Assembly (NCBI GenBank): GCA_900239685.1 | Contig: OENT01000175.1 | Location: 109,537-173,536, forward strand | Length of the DNA stretch: 64,000 bases | Origin: Rotaria macrura | Lineage: Eukaryota > Rotifera > Eurotatoria > Philodinida > Philodinidae | Reading direction: 5' to 3' | Part shown: piece by piece, positions 44,901 to 56,824 of the stretch | How positions within the stretch are numbered: position 1 is the first letter of the stretch | Layout of the letters: every line of letters starts with the position of its first letter | Notes under the pieces: generated by a model | Databases searched by the model: none | What the model saw: the letters and a program-made list of their open reading frames with translations, nothing else | Told to the model about the DNA's origin: nothing | Translations under genes and position numbers: made by a program

Positions 44901-46450
44901 CAATATACTCTCAAGCGTGAACAGAAAACAGTATCAGAATGGCGATGTCGTTCACTTAATAGCACGAGTACACTTTTTTTGTCTCGAGATAATACTGTGA
45001 TTGTTCGTGAATGAAATGAACACATATTTCATCTTGTTTATCTGACAGATAAAAACTGATTATGGATCAAGTCCTTGCAAATATGATAAAAAGAGCATGA
45101 GAAGAAACAACTACAATTCTTAAAATATATGCTAAAGAAATCTTAGTGACTAGAGTTTTCATACTTGATAAAATTACATTAGAAATTCATGTTTCTTGTA
45201 ATCAAGCGGCAATTGATATAATCGGGGGGACCAATTTAGAGTGGGGACGAATTGATGGGAGGCGGAGTAGGAGACCAACCATGGGTATGCTTCATGTACG
45301 ACTTAAGTGTTCATTTTTTTTAATTTAACCTTTTTAGAAACAAAGTACTCATCATGTCATTTTTTAAAGTTCTCTTAAATAATAATGTATTCATTACTGA
45401 GATAAAATAGGTTTTTTTGTACAAATTTAGTTTTTCAATTATACTGAAATTACTTAACTTGAATTTAACCTATGTTAAATCGTGCACACATTCAAGTGAA
45501 CGTACATTGCAAACAAAAGCAATGAACGCGTACTGAAAAAATATATTCAAGTGTTTTAGTTGCTTTTTTTCGATTATCGGATGCGTCAATCAGATATTAC
45601 TCTCTCACTGGTTTCATATAGCATTGAAAAAAATGTATTGAATAATAACTAAACAGAATTTCATATAATGAACCTACTTTTTATCTTCGATTACGTGGGA
45701 ACATATATTTTTTTATATACTATTGCAATGAATAGTTTCTTAAGTTAACTAGTTGTTCTCTTTCTTAAGAACACTCCTAAAATTACTTATCTAGAAATGT
45801 CTTAAATAATGTGACTCCACGAGCACATCACTTTATTGAAAAATCAGCCATATAAATTCAAGCTGATTTATGATAATAAAATTTGATTCTTGAAAACATG
45901 TTAGAAAAGTCTTCGATTCATATACATAAACGTCTATTATTTTCTGAGAATAAAATTTTTTCCTACTAGTATTGTTAAATTGAGATATGAGCTAGTTTTA
46001 AGATTGATATATGATATAACTTACATTGTGGTTGGCTATTCAGAAACTTCAAAAATGAATCCCTTTCACTATCTTCAATAAGTAACAATATTGATAAACC
46101 AATAAGTTCTGTCTAGACAAAATTAAAAAAAGAAAGAAAAACAACAAGGAATGTTGATTTTTTTCCGATTTTATTCGGTCGTAATTAGAACTCACTTGCT
46201 CGAAACCAAAAGAACGTTTAATTGTTTTTGACACACCAATAATAGTATGAGAACTATCGAGACAAACAAGCGTTCCCTGCATCGCATCAAGCAATACATT
46301 GCTCATTGATTCAATTTGTAGTTTTTGTTGTTGATGTTCCTGTGCGCATGCAGGTAAGGCAGCTGAATAAGAACAATAGAGTTTTTGTTGTTAACATAAA
46401 TTGCAATGATATTGATTAAAAATTTACTTACATTTGTTTCCATCAGACAT
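38922..46450 (-). CDS. CLOCK/NPAS2-like PAS-domain protein lacking bHLH
   Basis: Thirteen exons give 704 residues: 46450-46432, 46362-46196, 46112-46025, 43388-43290, 43218-42946, 42893-42755, 42696-42602, 41636-41340, 41275-41144, 41081-40966, 40901-40829, 39607-39522, 39452-38922. PAS-A begins near residue 26 (LLDAMQGTLVCLD). PAS-B covers about 160-275 and contains FEDHRGALITGYLPHEIL, close to the CLOCK pattern DHRxPPIIGYLPFEVL, and later FLQTEYKL, like CLOCK WLQTxYY. The PAS-A/B linker also aligns loosely with CLOCK. The C-terminal half is Ser/Thr/Gln-rich with a short charged helical stretch (KLESQLELIRRQEK, about 508-521) where CLOCK has a coiled coil. CLOCK partners with BMAL1 to bind E-boxes through bHLH domains. 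Here the 25 residues before PAS-A are not bHLH, and an in-frame TGA lies four codons before the ATG. Alternatives are another bHLH-PAS or p160 coactivator relative. Confidence 0.72.
39675..39701. repeat. (CT)n microsatellite in an intron of the CLOCK-like gene
   Basis: A pure TC dinucleotide tract of about 27 bp, followed by a short TA run, lies in the intron between exons 11 and 12, about 70 bp upstream of exon 12 in gene orientation. Confidence 0.95.
42232..42269. repeat. 10-bp perfect inverted repeat in an intron of the CLOCK-like gene
   Basis: ATGCATGACA at 42232-42241 is matched by TGTCATGCAT at 42260-42269 with an 18-nt loop. It lies within the 965-bp intron between exons 7 and 8. It could form a short hairpin; no function is evident. 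Confidence 0.6.
44696..45304. mobile_element. Unclassified insertion bounded by 13-bp direct repeats, inside an intron
   Basis: TCATGTACGACTT occurs at both edges (44696-44708 and 45292-45304), as expected for a target-site duplication. Just inside, ATTCGTCCCC (44716-44725) is the reverse complement of GGGGACGAAT (45243-45252). GC-rich blocks at both ends stand out from the AT-rich intron. The middle is AT-rich and non-coding. It sits in the 2.6 kb intron between exons 3 and 4 of the CLOCK-like gene. Thirteen base pairs is long for a cut-and-paste element, so a retrotransposed fragment is also possible. Confidence 0.45.
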
Positions 46451-46470
46451 TATGGTAACCACTCACACAT
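46450..46470 (-). promoter_or_regulatory. Six-codon upstream ORF overlapping the CLOCK-like start codon
   Basis: In the leader, ATG at 46470 opens a six-codon frame (MCEWLP) whose TAA overlaps the main ATG by one base (TAATG). If the leader is not spliced away, this arrangement would make main-frame translation depend on leaky scanning or on reinitiation. Confidence 0.4.
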
Positions 46471-49400
46471 TGCTTTTTGTATTACTTTATTCAGGCAATC
46501 TAGAATAATTTTTGTGACTAATGAAATAACAGGTTGATATGAAGTCAATAGCAATATCAATTAATAAATCGATGTTTACTATCTATTTTATTTAGATAAT
46601 TTGTTTTTGTTTATTTATCTACCTGCTTGTTCGTCTATTCCACATAATACATTGGTTTCCGATAAAAATTCATCTAAAATTATACCATTATACGTACAAC
46701 ATTTTTCGCTTTTCACTACAAGAAAAACTAAAATAAATCGCGCACGTGCCAAACGAATACATTCAAAATGCATTGAGTGCATTGACTGTGTGCTTTCTTT
46801 TCTTGTTCTTCATTCTTCTACTGTGTATATAAGAATCATAGCGGTAAAAATGAGAGACCAAAGAAGTAGAGGGTTCGAATACAAAAAAAAACTGAAGAAA
46901 ATAATTCGTTATTTTTGTCAAATAGTCCTTCAGTATAGGTAAAAGAATGACACAGCAAAAGGAAAGAATAAATAAATGAAAAACTTAAGATGATACTAAA
47001 AATAAAAAGATGAAAAACAAGAAGGAACTTCGATGTAGTTGTAAAAACAACCTTTGTGATTAATCTTTCTTGTTTGACCTGATAGAACAAATGAATACAT
47101 GCCATTGTATTTCAAGTAAATAAGAAAAAACCGAACACAATATAAACTAACTACTATAACGCATGATTACTATCGAATACTAGCTAATATCTTGAACATA
47201 TGCCTGAACGTTAGTTTGTGGTGTGCACTGTATTTGTTGTTTCTTTTTTCTTCTTACTTCAATCAACTAAAAAAAAGCTCCGAGTATAGAGACCATCAAC
47301 TGAAATATACAAAGGATAGACACAATTCGCACTTTCACGAGTGTGCAAGCGAGTCTTGGCTTCTCCTTCTCATATTTTTTTTCTTTCTGTCGGCTTCCTT
47401 TTCTTTTTTCTACCTTCATCATTCTTATGAAAAACGAGTCGATGATGAACATAATCTCACACATACCATTAGACTCCGGCATCATCGCCCGACGATTAAC
47501 AGAATTGTTTGAATAGAGAAAAAGATTTGTAGGAGATCAATTAGAAGTGTACTTTAAGCATTTTATTTAGAAAGAAAAGAAAGAAAACGTTATAGGTTTT
47601 TGACTTCATCTCTCGTTGCTGTTACTCTTTACATTAAAGTGAAAGAAGAAAAAAGAGAGTAGATAAATTGCTTATGTTCATTGAAACAATGTAGATACTC
47701 GTAGTATGCAAATTCGTAACTGCTTAATGATGATGAATACCTGTAGACATATATTTCTATGAGTTTTCTTCTTTAATTTACAATGATTTTAAAGAATCAA
47801 TGCTATACTAAAACTATGCATATATTCATACAGATTTCTAAGCGTGAATAAATAAAAGAAAATGAGTAAAATAAATATTGCGAGGAAGAAGAAACGGAAG
47901 AGTACCATGTCGAAGCATACTTAATATTAAATAGATACTATTATCAAAGAAAAACGTCAAACTATCATGTAGGAGATGCTAAGAAAAATAACAGAAAAGG
48001 ATACGTTCTCTTTTATTTATTAACAACGCCACCATTATCTCAACAAATGTTTGTTATTCAATTCACAAAAATAATGAAAAATTTATCAAATAATAAATGT
48101 GTTTACTCAGATAATTGACAGATATTTTACACCGTTTTGTTTATCATCGGAGTGCATAACAATAATAACAAAAACAATGTAATTGAGGATTTAGATAAAC
48201 GATCTTATGCATGGATGTATTAAAAATCGAGATAAAGGTAAAGACAAAAGCTTTCTTCTTTTTCATCTCAGAGTATGTCAATACATTTCGGAAAAAGCTG
48301 AGTGAACAAAATCGAAAAAATGCTTCATTCAATTAACATTCTTATTTCGTATTGAATCGTCAGCGTGACAGAATATCTCATAAATAATTACACTGCACAT
48401 ATTTGAAGTATCTGTATTCCAATTCAATTAAATCGATTGAATTATTTCGTGACAGAACGGAGGTATATTTAAAGTTTGTTTTATTCACGCGAATAAAAAA
48501 AACAAATAATTCTTTCAAAGTATGATGAATCACTACAGAAGAGAAATAGATATTTTAAGTTCACAAGAAAAATTCATGCAGAATGATTCATGAATAATTT
48601 TCGATTTTCACACAGAAATATTTTAGTAAAAATAAATTTTCAATAAAAAAAAATTTCTAAAACATCATATCAGATTGATTTCTATAGGGCAAGTATTTTT
48701 ATATCAATTTTCGAGATATATCCAATCGTACATGTATATATTTAAATTTTTCAAGAATCGATGCAGAAATATATCTTTTAAAATTTTTCTCTGAGCATCC
48801 GCAGAGTAATTATATTCGTTTTTTTTATGATAGAATCAATCTGAAAACTAAAATGATTTATCAACGACTATTCGATGAAGATGTTAGCTTATATGTGAAT
48901 AAAATTTCATGATATTCTATCATTAGATCATGAAAATAGTTAAACTATTATATTTCAATGGTTGAAAAGAAATGCGATACAATTTTGTTCTATTTTTGTA
49001 CTAGATATTAACTGTTCGGGTTACAACTAGGGAAAACTGTGGGACTAACAGTTTTTGGCCCTACTCCTAGTTCTGTTTGAAATTCTCTATAGCTTCTAAT
49101 CCCAATTTTTAAAACACGGGCACAGGCATTTTTTGCATTTTCCATAAAATGATGCACCGGGACCAACTTGCAGTTCCATACTAAAAACGCTACTTTCCCA
49201 TGTGACGATGAATATCTTTCACTAACACTCAATCGATGTATTAGATTACGAATGCATTCAATCTTGATAGTTTCTTTCTCATGTTTCATATTCATGAGAA
49301 AGTCTTCTCTATTTCGCTACTGAAAATAGAGAATTTTCTACTCAACATAATCATTGTAGTTTGTTACTGAAAAAGAGAAAAGTTTCTTGTTACCTTTGAA

Positions 49401-52400
49401 CGTAGGAAAATTCAAGCTCACTTAATGATTCGACTGAGATAACTTGTTTTCTCCTGTCGTTTATTTATGAGAATCAGTACATACTAGTCAACATTGATGC
49501 TTATTGTCAATGTTTCGACATGAATGAACAAAATACATCTTGTTTAATGTTTCTCACAATGTTTTCAATTACTTTTACATCAAAGGAAACAATACCGAAC
49601 TTACATCTATTCCTATTTACGTGGAAAATTTTGAAAAAAAGTTACACTGATTACTCAGCATTACTTAATAGGACTGTTTTATTTTTATACTTCAGTTGGA
49701 ATGTAGAGAATTGTACTGTAGACATGGATGTCATTATGTGATTGAATAATATAAATCTTTCGTTTGTATGAAATTATAAAAATCTAGAAGCGTGAATTTT
49801 CTCGAGCTGAGCATCTTACATGTTTTGATGTATTGAAGAAAATTTTCTAAACAATCATATGAAAAAGAAACGAAAAAGTTCGAAGATTCATATATACGAA
49901 CTCGTTGTTTTTGTTGAACACTCACACATATAATTATTGAAAATAAGATATTAGATGCAAATTTTACAAATTAATAAAAGATCAGAATAAAAATTTAACT
50001 CAACTCTGTGTTAATTCTAGAATTTTAATTGTTGTAGACGCTTTCATTTTGAACGTGTGAATGCATGATCATAATCGGTATTTCATAGCTTAATTTAAAG
50101 CTTTTTCTATAAGTAAAAATCTTTTCCAACGTGTATAATCGTCCCCCGCTGTCTTAAAATTAGAAATAAATTCGGATTTCTCGATCTGTTTTACGCGTAT
50201 CACAACAAATAATGTTTTCTTACGAAAGATAATCTCCATGTTTATAAAGAGGATTTTTCCAGATCACTCACATGGAATAAAACTCCAGAGAGATACTGGT
50301 TTGTCATTGGTGTTTAAAAATAAACTCAGTCTGATTGATTGAACTTGAATAGAACTTTTCTAATCATCTTTTGTCTTATTTTTCAGTGATTGATAATCTG
50401 CTGCTTACATGAAAAACAATCACAACCAAATTTTTTTTCTTGTTTTTTTTCTATACCAAGACTGTTCAATTCATACATATTGAATGAATGAATATTAATG
50501 AAAGTAGTTTCGTAATTCTTATGAGCGTTTTCATTTCTAAAGTATAGCTTTTAATATCGCAAAACAATAAGAAACCATCTGAATTCATAATTTTAATTCT
50601 AGAATTGCGATTGACTTCTACACAAAGAAAAACAAAAAGCTATAATTTCATCAAATATTATATGTAATATAATATACTAATTCGATAAATCAAGTATTAA
50701 TAACATAAGGTATAATCTTTTTCAAGAAAATATATCCCTTTCATTTGGTTTAACATATACAAAAGACAATTGAAGTGACAGCACATAAACATGTATGATT
50801 TATTGAATAGGAGCATTCGTTTAGCTTTGCGTAGTCTATTTCGTACAAGTAAAACAAGAATCTACTCATTTACTTTCTCAATGAAGTCAAGAGATAGAAG
50901 CGAGATAACATAAATAAGAAATCTTTTTTGAAATAAATATTACTCTACAAGAATCAATCTATCTATGTATATATTATATTCATTTCACATTATTCCTTTA
51001 AAATTTTAATACGTCTATGACTATACGAAAAATTTCAATGTAAAATTATAGTCGTGAATATGTAATTAGAGCAAGCTGTGGATGATGTTCTCAATCAATC
51101 TCTATACATAGATTAGTTCGTAGACATGAACAAGATATACATAAGATGTTTAACATCATATGTTCAATGGTAGATTTTATTCATTCTAAATAGTTCGATA
51201 GAAGTTTTTATAGATGACTGATTCATCTAAAAATAAAACTTACACATCTTGATGAATTAGAATCGTCATTTGATGATCATATTTCCATATATAATAAATA
51301 AATCATAAATTGAATATCAGTTTGCAATGAAATCAAAGTCTTTCTTTCTAACATAGAATAACATGTAAATTCTCAAAAAACAAACATGAAACAAGCATTA
51401 GTTTTTGCGAGTTTAAAAGGTATATTGACTTGAAAAATAGATCAGTATGTATAAAACCTACTAACTAGAAAGACGTAGTGGGCGTAAAACAATGCGTACT
51501 GCTTGATTCGTTTTATTCTTTTCAGTCGGCTTCTCACGTGTAGACGAATGATTAATTCATAAATAGATATTAATGGTTGAATAAATCCAGAATTTTTTTA
51601 AAATTTTCTCTTCAGATGAATTCAATAAAAAATTTTCCTCAAAGTTTCGATCAACTTTATTAAAATACAAGGTCACAAAAATATATCAGTGACATCTTCC
51701 GAAGGTGTCGAATGGCATTTCATTAACTGTAAATTTAAGAAACGAACCTGTGCTTTAGAATAATCTTTTGCTGGAATTCATTCGTTCATGATCGATAGTA
51801 TTAGAAAAATAAATAACGATGCTTGAATGACTCATTCACATTCAATGTCAAATACGGTTGGTTTTCAAAATATGATCATGACATCTTTCTGTTACACTAG
51901 ATTTGATCTGTGGTCTGGTGTAATAGATTGGCTTGGTATCATAGATTTGTTTCTCAGCTACACTTCGTATATACACACGCACTAGGAATTAAGATTCTAA
52001 TTTATTTTCAATTCAAAAGCGCTAACTAAGAAACGTGCTAAAGGATTTTGGGTGTATTAATAAAAAATAATATAGATGTCGCTAATTTTGTATAAGTCAC
52101 TAAGAAGGCTTAGCATGGTAGCGATACATGGAATGACTATCGTGTATACAGGTTATTCCTTGTGCTCTATTGTCTTAAAATGAGTCTTGATCTTTAAGTT
52201 TGTATCTTGTTGTTTATGGTACAGCTGTAGTTGGACTTTTACCAAACAATCTTTCAATTGTAATTTATGCATAAATTTAAAAAAATTGTTTTTAATGTAA
52301 AGCAGCTTTATTTTCTATTTCACTTGAAATGCAATGTAATTTTTTCTTATTCATCTCTCGTTTAACAGCGTTATGGTATCACGCAAAGTTTTAGATATGA

Positions 52401-53368
52401 ACCCAGATGAGTAATCTTACAAAAATCATACATCAGTTCTACTTTTCTTTGAAAACATCTCTTGTGGGTAAAATTGTTTCTTCGATGAGAAAACAATGAA
52501 TATCTAATTGTTTAAAATTTTTATTATAAAAATTAAAGCGAAGATTATCAACAGCGATTTATGCTAAACTCCTGAAAAAATTCAAAGATGCGAAAAAGAA
52601 CAATAATGCCACATACACACAGTCATATTCTTTCTGATAGTTGATCTTTCTTTAACACACGTTACGCTGTGCGCAACCTCAATCGTGATGAGTCTTTTAT
52701 GCAAAAAAAAAGATTCACCCAATGTATCTATTTTTTCTTATCACCAAATTGAAATTGCATTATATTTAAATTAGATTCAATTTACAGAAAGCGTGTGTAT
52801 GTCTTAATGCATAAGTGTGCTAAATCATTGTAGTTTTAGAATTGGCGACTGAATCATCGAACACTAGACCACGGATCAATTGTATCTATCCGAATGATTG
52901 AATTGAATCAAATTCATCATGACTGTTTGAAGTTACAAAAATGACGATGCAATAAAATCTCTCTAGCCTGAATATGTTTTACGATTGACATTAGTTATCT
53001 TCACATTTATAAGATAGGTTTAGTTTTTTTGTACGTACGTTAATAATAATCATCAAGTTTCAAATGATACTTTAACAAACACGTTATGAGTGACAAAGTA
53101 ACGTTCTATCATGACTACTACGCCACTGTTTCCAAAGTATACTTATCTTATAAAATCAGTTTTTACCTTACGCCAACACTAAAAATTGAAGTTGAAAGTA
53201 GAAGGATTTTCGATGATATCTTTCGAATCGAATTTTATATATTGTTATGAATATCATCATGGTTCGATTTTGCTAAATTTATATTCATTTTGGAAAAAGC
53301 ATATGTCAAAATTTTGACGAAGTGAAATATTCTAATTAGATTTTTCAGATTTTTATCAGTTCGAAATC
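46451..53368. other. 6.9 kb intergenic region between divergent genes
   Basis: It lies between the start codons of the CLOCK-like gene (minus) and GMPPA (plus), so both promoters must be here. I searched 46451-48000 on the minus strand for a bHLH exon and saw none. Open frames at 46601-46942, 46836-47105 and 47192-47512 are hydrophobic, low-complexity chance frames. A distinct hairpin-bounded island occupies 49021-49333. From 49334 to 53368 I see only AT-rich sequence with small TA tracts. Confidence 0.55.
49021..49333. repeat. Hairpin-bounded island of unknown nature
   Basis: The left end holds a nested hairpin: outer AACTAGG/CCTAGTT and inner AAAACTGT/ACAGTTTT around a 7-nt loop. The right end holds two consecutive hairpins, each with a perfect 10-bp stem and a 9-nt loop: CTTTCTCATG/CATGAGAAAG (49274-49302) and TTCTCTATTT/AAATAGAGAA (49305-49333), separated by 2 bp. 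The interior is less AT-rich than its surroundings and has a 95-codon minus-strand open frame (49008-49295) with ordinary amino-acid composition that I do not recognise. It may be a decayed mobile element or a structured RNA locus. Confidence 0.45.
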
Positions 53369-56300
53369 ATGTTAAAAGCAATTATACTTATTGGTTCTCC
53401 TCAAAAAGGTTTATTGAATTGAATTGGATTATTATTTTATAAATTTCTGTATATTAAGGCACTCGTTTTCGTCCATTGTCATTGGAAATTCCTAAGCCAT
53501 TATTTCCGATCGCTGGCTATCCAATTCTTCATCATTTAATTGAGTCATGTGCTCAAGTAAGTTTAATATTTAAAAACAAATGTCAACAAAACAATTTTAT
53601 TTACACCAATTAAGTTACGTGAATTACGTGAAATTCTTCTTATTGGATGCTATCAACCAAATGAAGCTCTATCACGTTTTATAGCCAATGCACAACAAAC
53701 ATTTAATATTTCAATTCGGTAGTATAAGACTTTGAATGATTTTAAATAAAAATTAATATTCATTCTTTCTAAATCATAGTTACTTACAAGAATATACATC
53801 ATTGGGTACCGGTGGTGGTATTTATCATTTTCGCGATTTGATTAAATCGAATCTATCGGACACAGATACTTTCATTGTAATCAATGGCGATATTTGTGCG
53901 GATTTACCATTAGTTGAAATGCTTCAGTTTCATCGTACGAATGTTGGAGAAAAAGGTTTCACAATTTTAGGTACCGAGGTTAGTAGATTACATTTCGAAG
54001 TTCTAGTCGAACAATTATGAAACTATACTTGCTGTATTAAAAATGCATTGATACCACTCAAGAGTTTAGTTATTTCGATATTTTCGTGACTGATAACTTT
54101 TGAAAAATATTTACAATACGAACGAATCCTTCTGAAAGTAGTTCATCTTTCAGAAATGATAGTCGAGTGAAATCACACATGACATTGAACTATAGAAAGA
54201 AAGAACAATGATGATCGAGCTTTCTCGTTTTAATCAACCATAGATTCTTGCTGATAGATTTTGAGTAGATAGCTATAGTACTCATGTTTCTCAATGATTT
54301 CATTCAATATGTTTCTTAATAGAGTAAATCCTTTTATCGATAAAATGAGACATTTGTAAGATTTCAACGATGAAAACAACACGTTTCTTTTATCAAAGTA
54401 GACTTGTTAAATTACGACGCTTACATAGAAGTGTGATATTTCATGCAAATTTCTGATAAATTAGTTAAAAATTTTTCAAGTAATAAAATAACTATTCTCG
54501 AAAAAGAAATCCCCAGATATAAATTATCGAGAGAATGCTTGCTAGTTTTAAATTATTGTCCTCAAGCAATTCAAACACGAGGTAATCTTCTACGAAACAA
54601 ATTTTACTTCCCATAGAGTGATACTTCATACTATATCTTAGAGTACTCTCAATTTCTCACGAAGAAAGAAGACACAAAAATATCATATATATATTTATCT
54701 ATTATTTTAAGATTGTAGCAGGAGACATTCTTAATTTTTTGATGAGTAAAATTATAGACGGACGTTACATGTTTCTTTTTTCTGTCGAAGAATAAGAATA
54801 TTTATTTCATATTTACTTATATTTCAATTTTTACAGAACTCGTACTTGCATGAAAAATCCTTTCGAACAAAACTCTCACTTGTTTTACTGAGTCTAGTTC
54901 TTCTGCATTTGAATAGATTAGAAGTAACATTTGAATTAATAATCGTAAATAACACATTAGTTAGAATACAAAAGCGTAATGTTTCTTATTGCATAGATCT
55001 CAGTCCTTTTGTCAGAGGAAATGAGATATGTTAGTTATGTGAAAATGTTTCGTAAAAGTTCAATCCTAAATCTAGGAGAATGGTTCATTTAACAGAATTA
55101 CACTGTATCTAGTTAACAAATAATGTACTTTAATTTGCTAGATGAGTCATGTAATGTTTACGGTAACCTTTTAATTACACATTTTAATTACTCATCGAAT
55201 GTCTTTCGAAAGCTATACTACGTATGAATTTTGATAAACATCGTTCTTTTTTGTCAGGCAACAGAAAAACAATCGATACATTATGGTTGTATGGCATGGG
55301 ATAAAAAGACTCATGAAGTAAAACATTATGTTGAAAAACCATCAACATTTGTTTCGACGACAATCAATTGTGGTGTATATGTATTAACAAAGCTTATATT
55401 TCAAATATTATCAGAAACCTATCGAAATAACCAACAATTGTACACGTAAGTTTGGTTCGAAACAGATTTATTTTATTTCGATTGTATTTTTTCTAGTGAA
55501 TCGATACCTATTTTTCAGTAAATCGTTTATGTTGTTTTTATTACCCGTTTGTTTATCTGCATGTATCCCTCAACTCTTTTCTCGCCATGAAAAACAAGAG
55601 CAGTCTATTTTATATAGTATGTTTGAGATTGAAGACGTCGAAAAAAAAGGAATTGAATTATAGATAGCTTGTGTTATTCTTTTGTGTTGATCATTCAACT
55701 ATAATTTTGTTCTTTCTTTTCAGTGATTCTTCGTCAACGTTTATCAACTATGATTCGGGATTTACTCGTGAAAATATTCGTTTAGAAAAAGATGTTCTAT
55801 CGAAATTAGGAGTACGTTAATGTAGCTTCTATTTTGATTTATTCAATTTAATATTATGTAGGGTACTGGCCAACTCTATGTTTTTCCTATGGATAATAAA
55901 TTTTGGACATCAATTAAAAATCCAAGGTAGGTAAACATTGACATATGAATCAGATTGATTCTTTTGAAAAAATCCAACGAAACACACTCTAGTTCGGTCA
56001 TCTATGCAAATCGACATTATCTTGAAATCTATCGAATGTATCATCCTGAACGTTTATATAAACAAAAAGATTCCGAAGGGCCAACGATTGTATGAGAAAA
56101 AAAAGCATTTTCTTTTCCTAGTGAAATTAATCGAACCAAAACTATACTCTATTATGTAGATTGGTGATGTATTTATTCATTCGACAGCATGTGTTTCACC
56201 ATCAGCTGTGGTAAGAACAACAAATTCTTATTTTGTTACAAACGAAATTGATAACATGAAAATGCATTCTTTTTTATGTTTAGTTAGGCCCAAATGTATC

Positions 56301-56824
56301 AATTGGTCAAGACGTAACAATTGGCTATGGTGTACGTGTAAGAGAATCGATCGTATTAGGCAGTTGTGTTTTACAAGTATGAATATTCGTAAGACAAAAT
56401 CTCATCAATCAACACATATGTTCAATTTTAGGATCATTGCTGTGTTCTGTATTCTATTATTGGATGGAATTCAACTATTGGACCATGGAGTCGAGTTGAA
56501 GGTACACCTAATGGTAAGTTGATCGGTGTTTATTTCATTTGTTCTTCTACAAGGTTAAACACGTCATCATTATTAGATCCTGATCCAAATAAACAATTTT
56601 CAAAAATAGAACAAGATTCATTATTTCAAGATGGAAAACTTCATCCATCAATTACGGTTATCGGTAAAATGATGAGACAACAAATAGTCATTCTGATTTG
56701 GTAGCATCGGATTTCTATTCTAGGTAATAATGTATCGATTCCAGGCGAAGTTGTGATTCTCAATGCTGTAGTATTACCGCATAAAGAAATTGTATCCAGT
56801 TCAAAAAATCAAATTATTTTATAG
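53369..56824 (+). CDS. GMPPA: Mannose-1-phosphate guanylyltransferase alpha subunit (GMPPA)
   Basis: Cytosolic partner of GMPPB, which makes GDP-mannose from mannose-1-phosphate and GTP for glycosylation. In animals GMPPA is regarded as the regulatory, GDP-mannose-sensing subunit. Thirteen exons give 430 residues, close to the usual 420: 53369-53408, 53459-53556, 53615-53718, 53780-53978, 55258-55445, 55724-55811, 55862-55926, 55993-56089, 56160-56210, 56284-56376, 56432-56513, 56577-56663, 56724-56824. The N-terminal nucleotidyltransferase fold carries [36 protein letters not shown] and [10 protein letters not shown]. The C-terminal left-handed beta-helix (from about 293) has hexapeptide repeats such as [17 protein letters not shown], and the protein ends KNQIIL like vertebrate GMPPA. 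The loop reads IGSPQKG where the vertebrate protein has IGGPQKG. Intron 4 (53979-55257) is 1.3 kb; the others are under 300 bp. Confidence 0.96.

Noticed and set aside
38922-46450. Assignment of the PAS protein to the p160/NCOA (taiman) family
   Set aside because: The LxxLL motif suggested it, but the PAS-B core with DHR and GYLPHEIL fits CLOCK clearly better, as does LQTEY later in the domain. It is kept as the main alternative.
46865-46885. tRNA B-box-like GGTTCGAATAC
   Set aside because: No A-box or cloverleaf stems could be formed around it.
47192-47512. 106-codon plus-strand frame starting like a signal peptide
   Set aside because: The hydrophobic start comes from T-rich DNA, and the rest has no domain, cysteine pattern or plausible continuation.
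46451-47600. Hidden bHLH exon upstream of the CLOCK-like gene
   Set aside because: All frames on the minus strand were read; the open frames (46836-47105, 47267-47485) are hydrophobic or Lys-rich and lack the basic/helix-loop-helix pattern.
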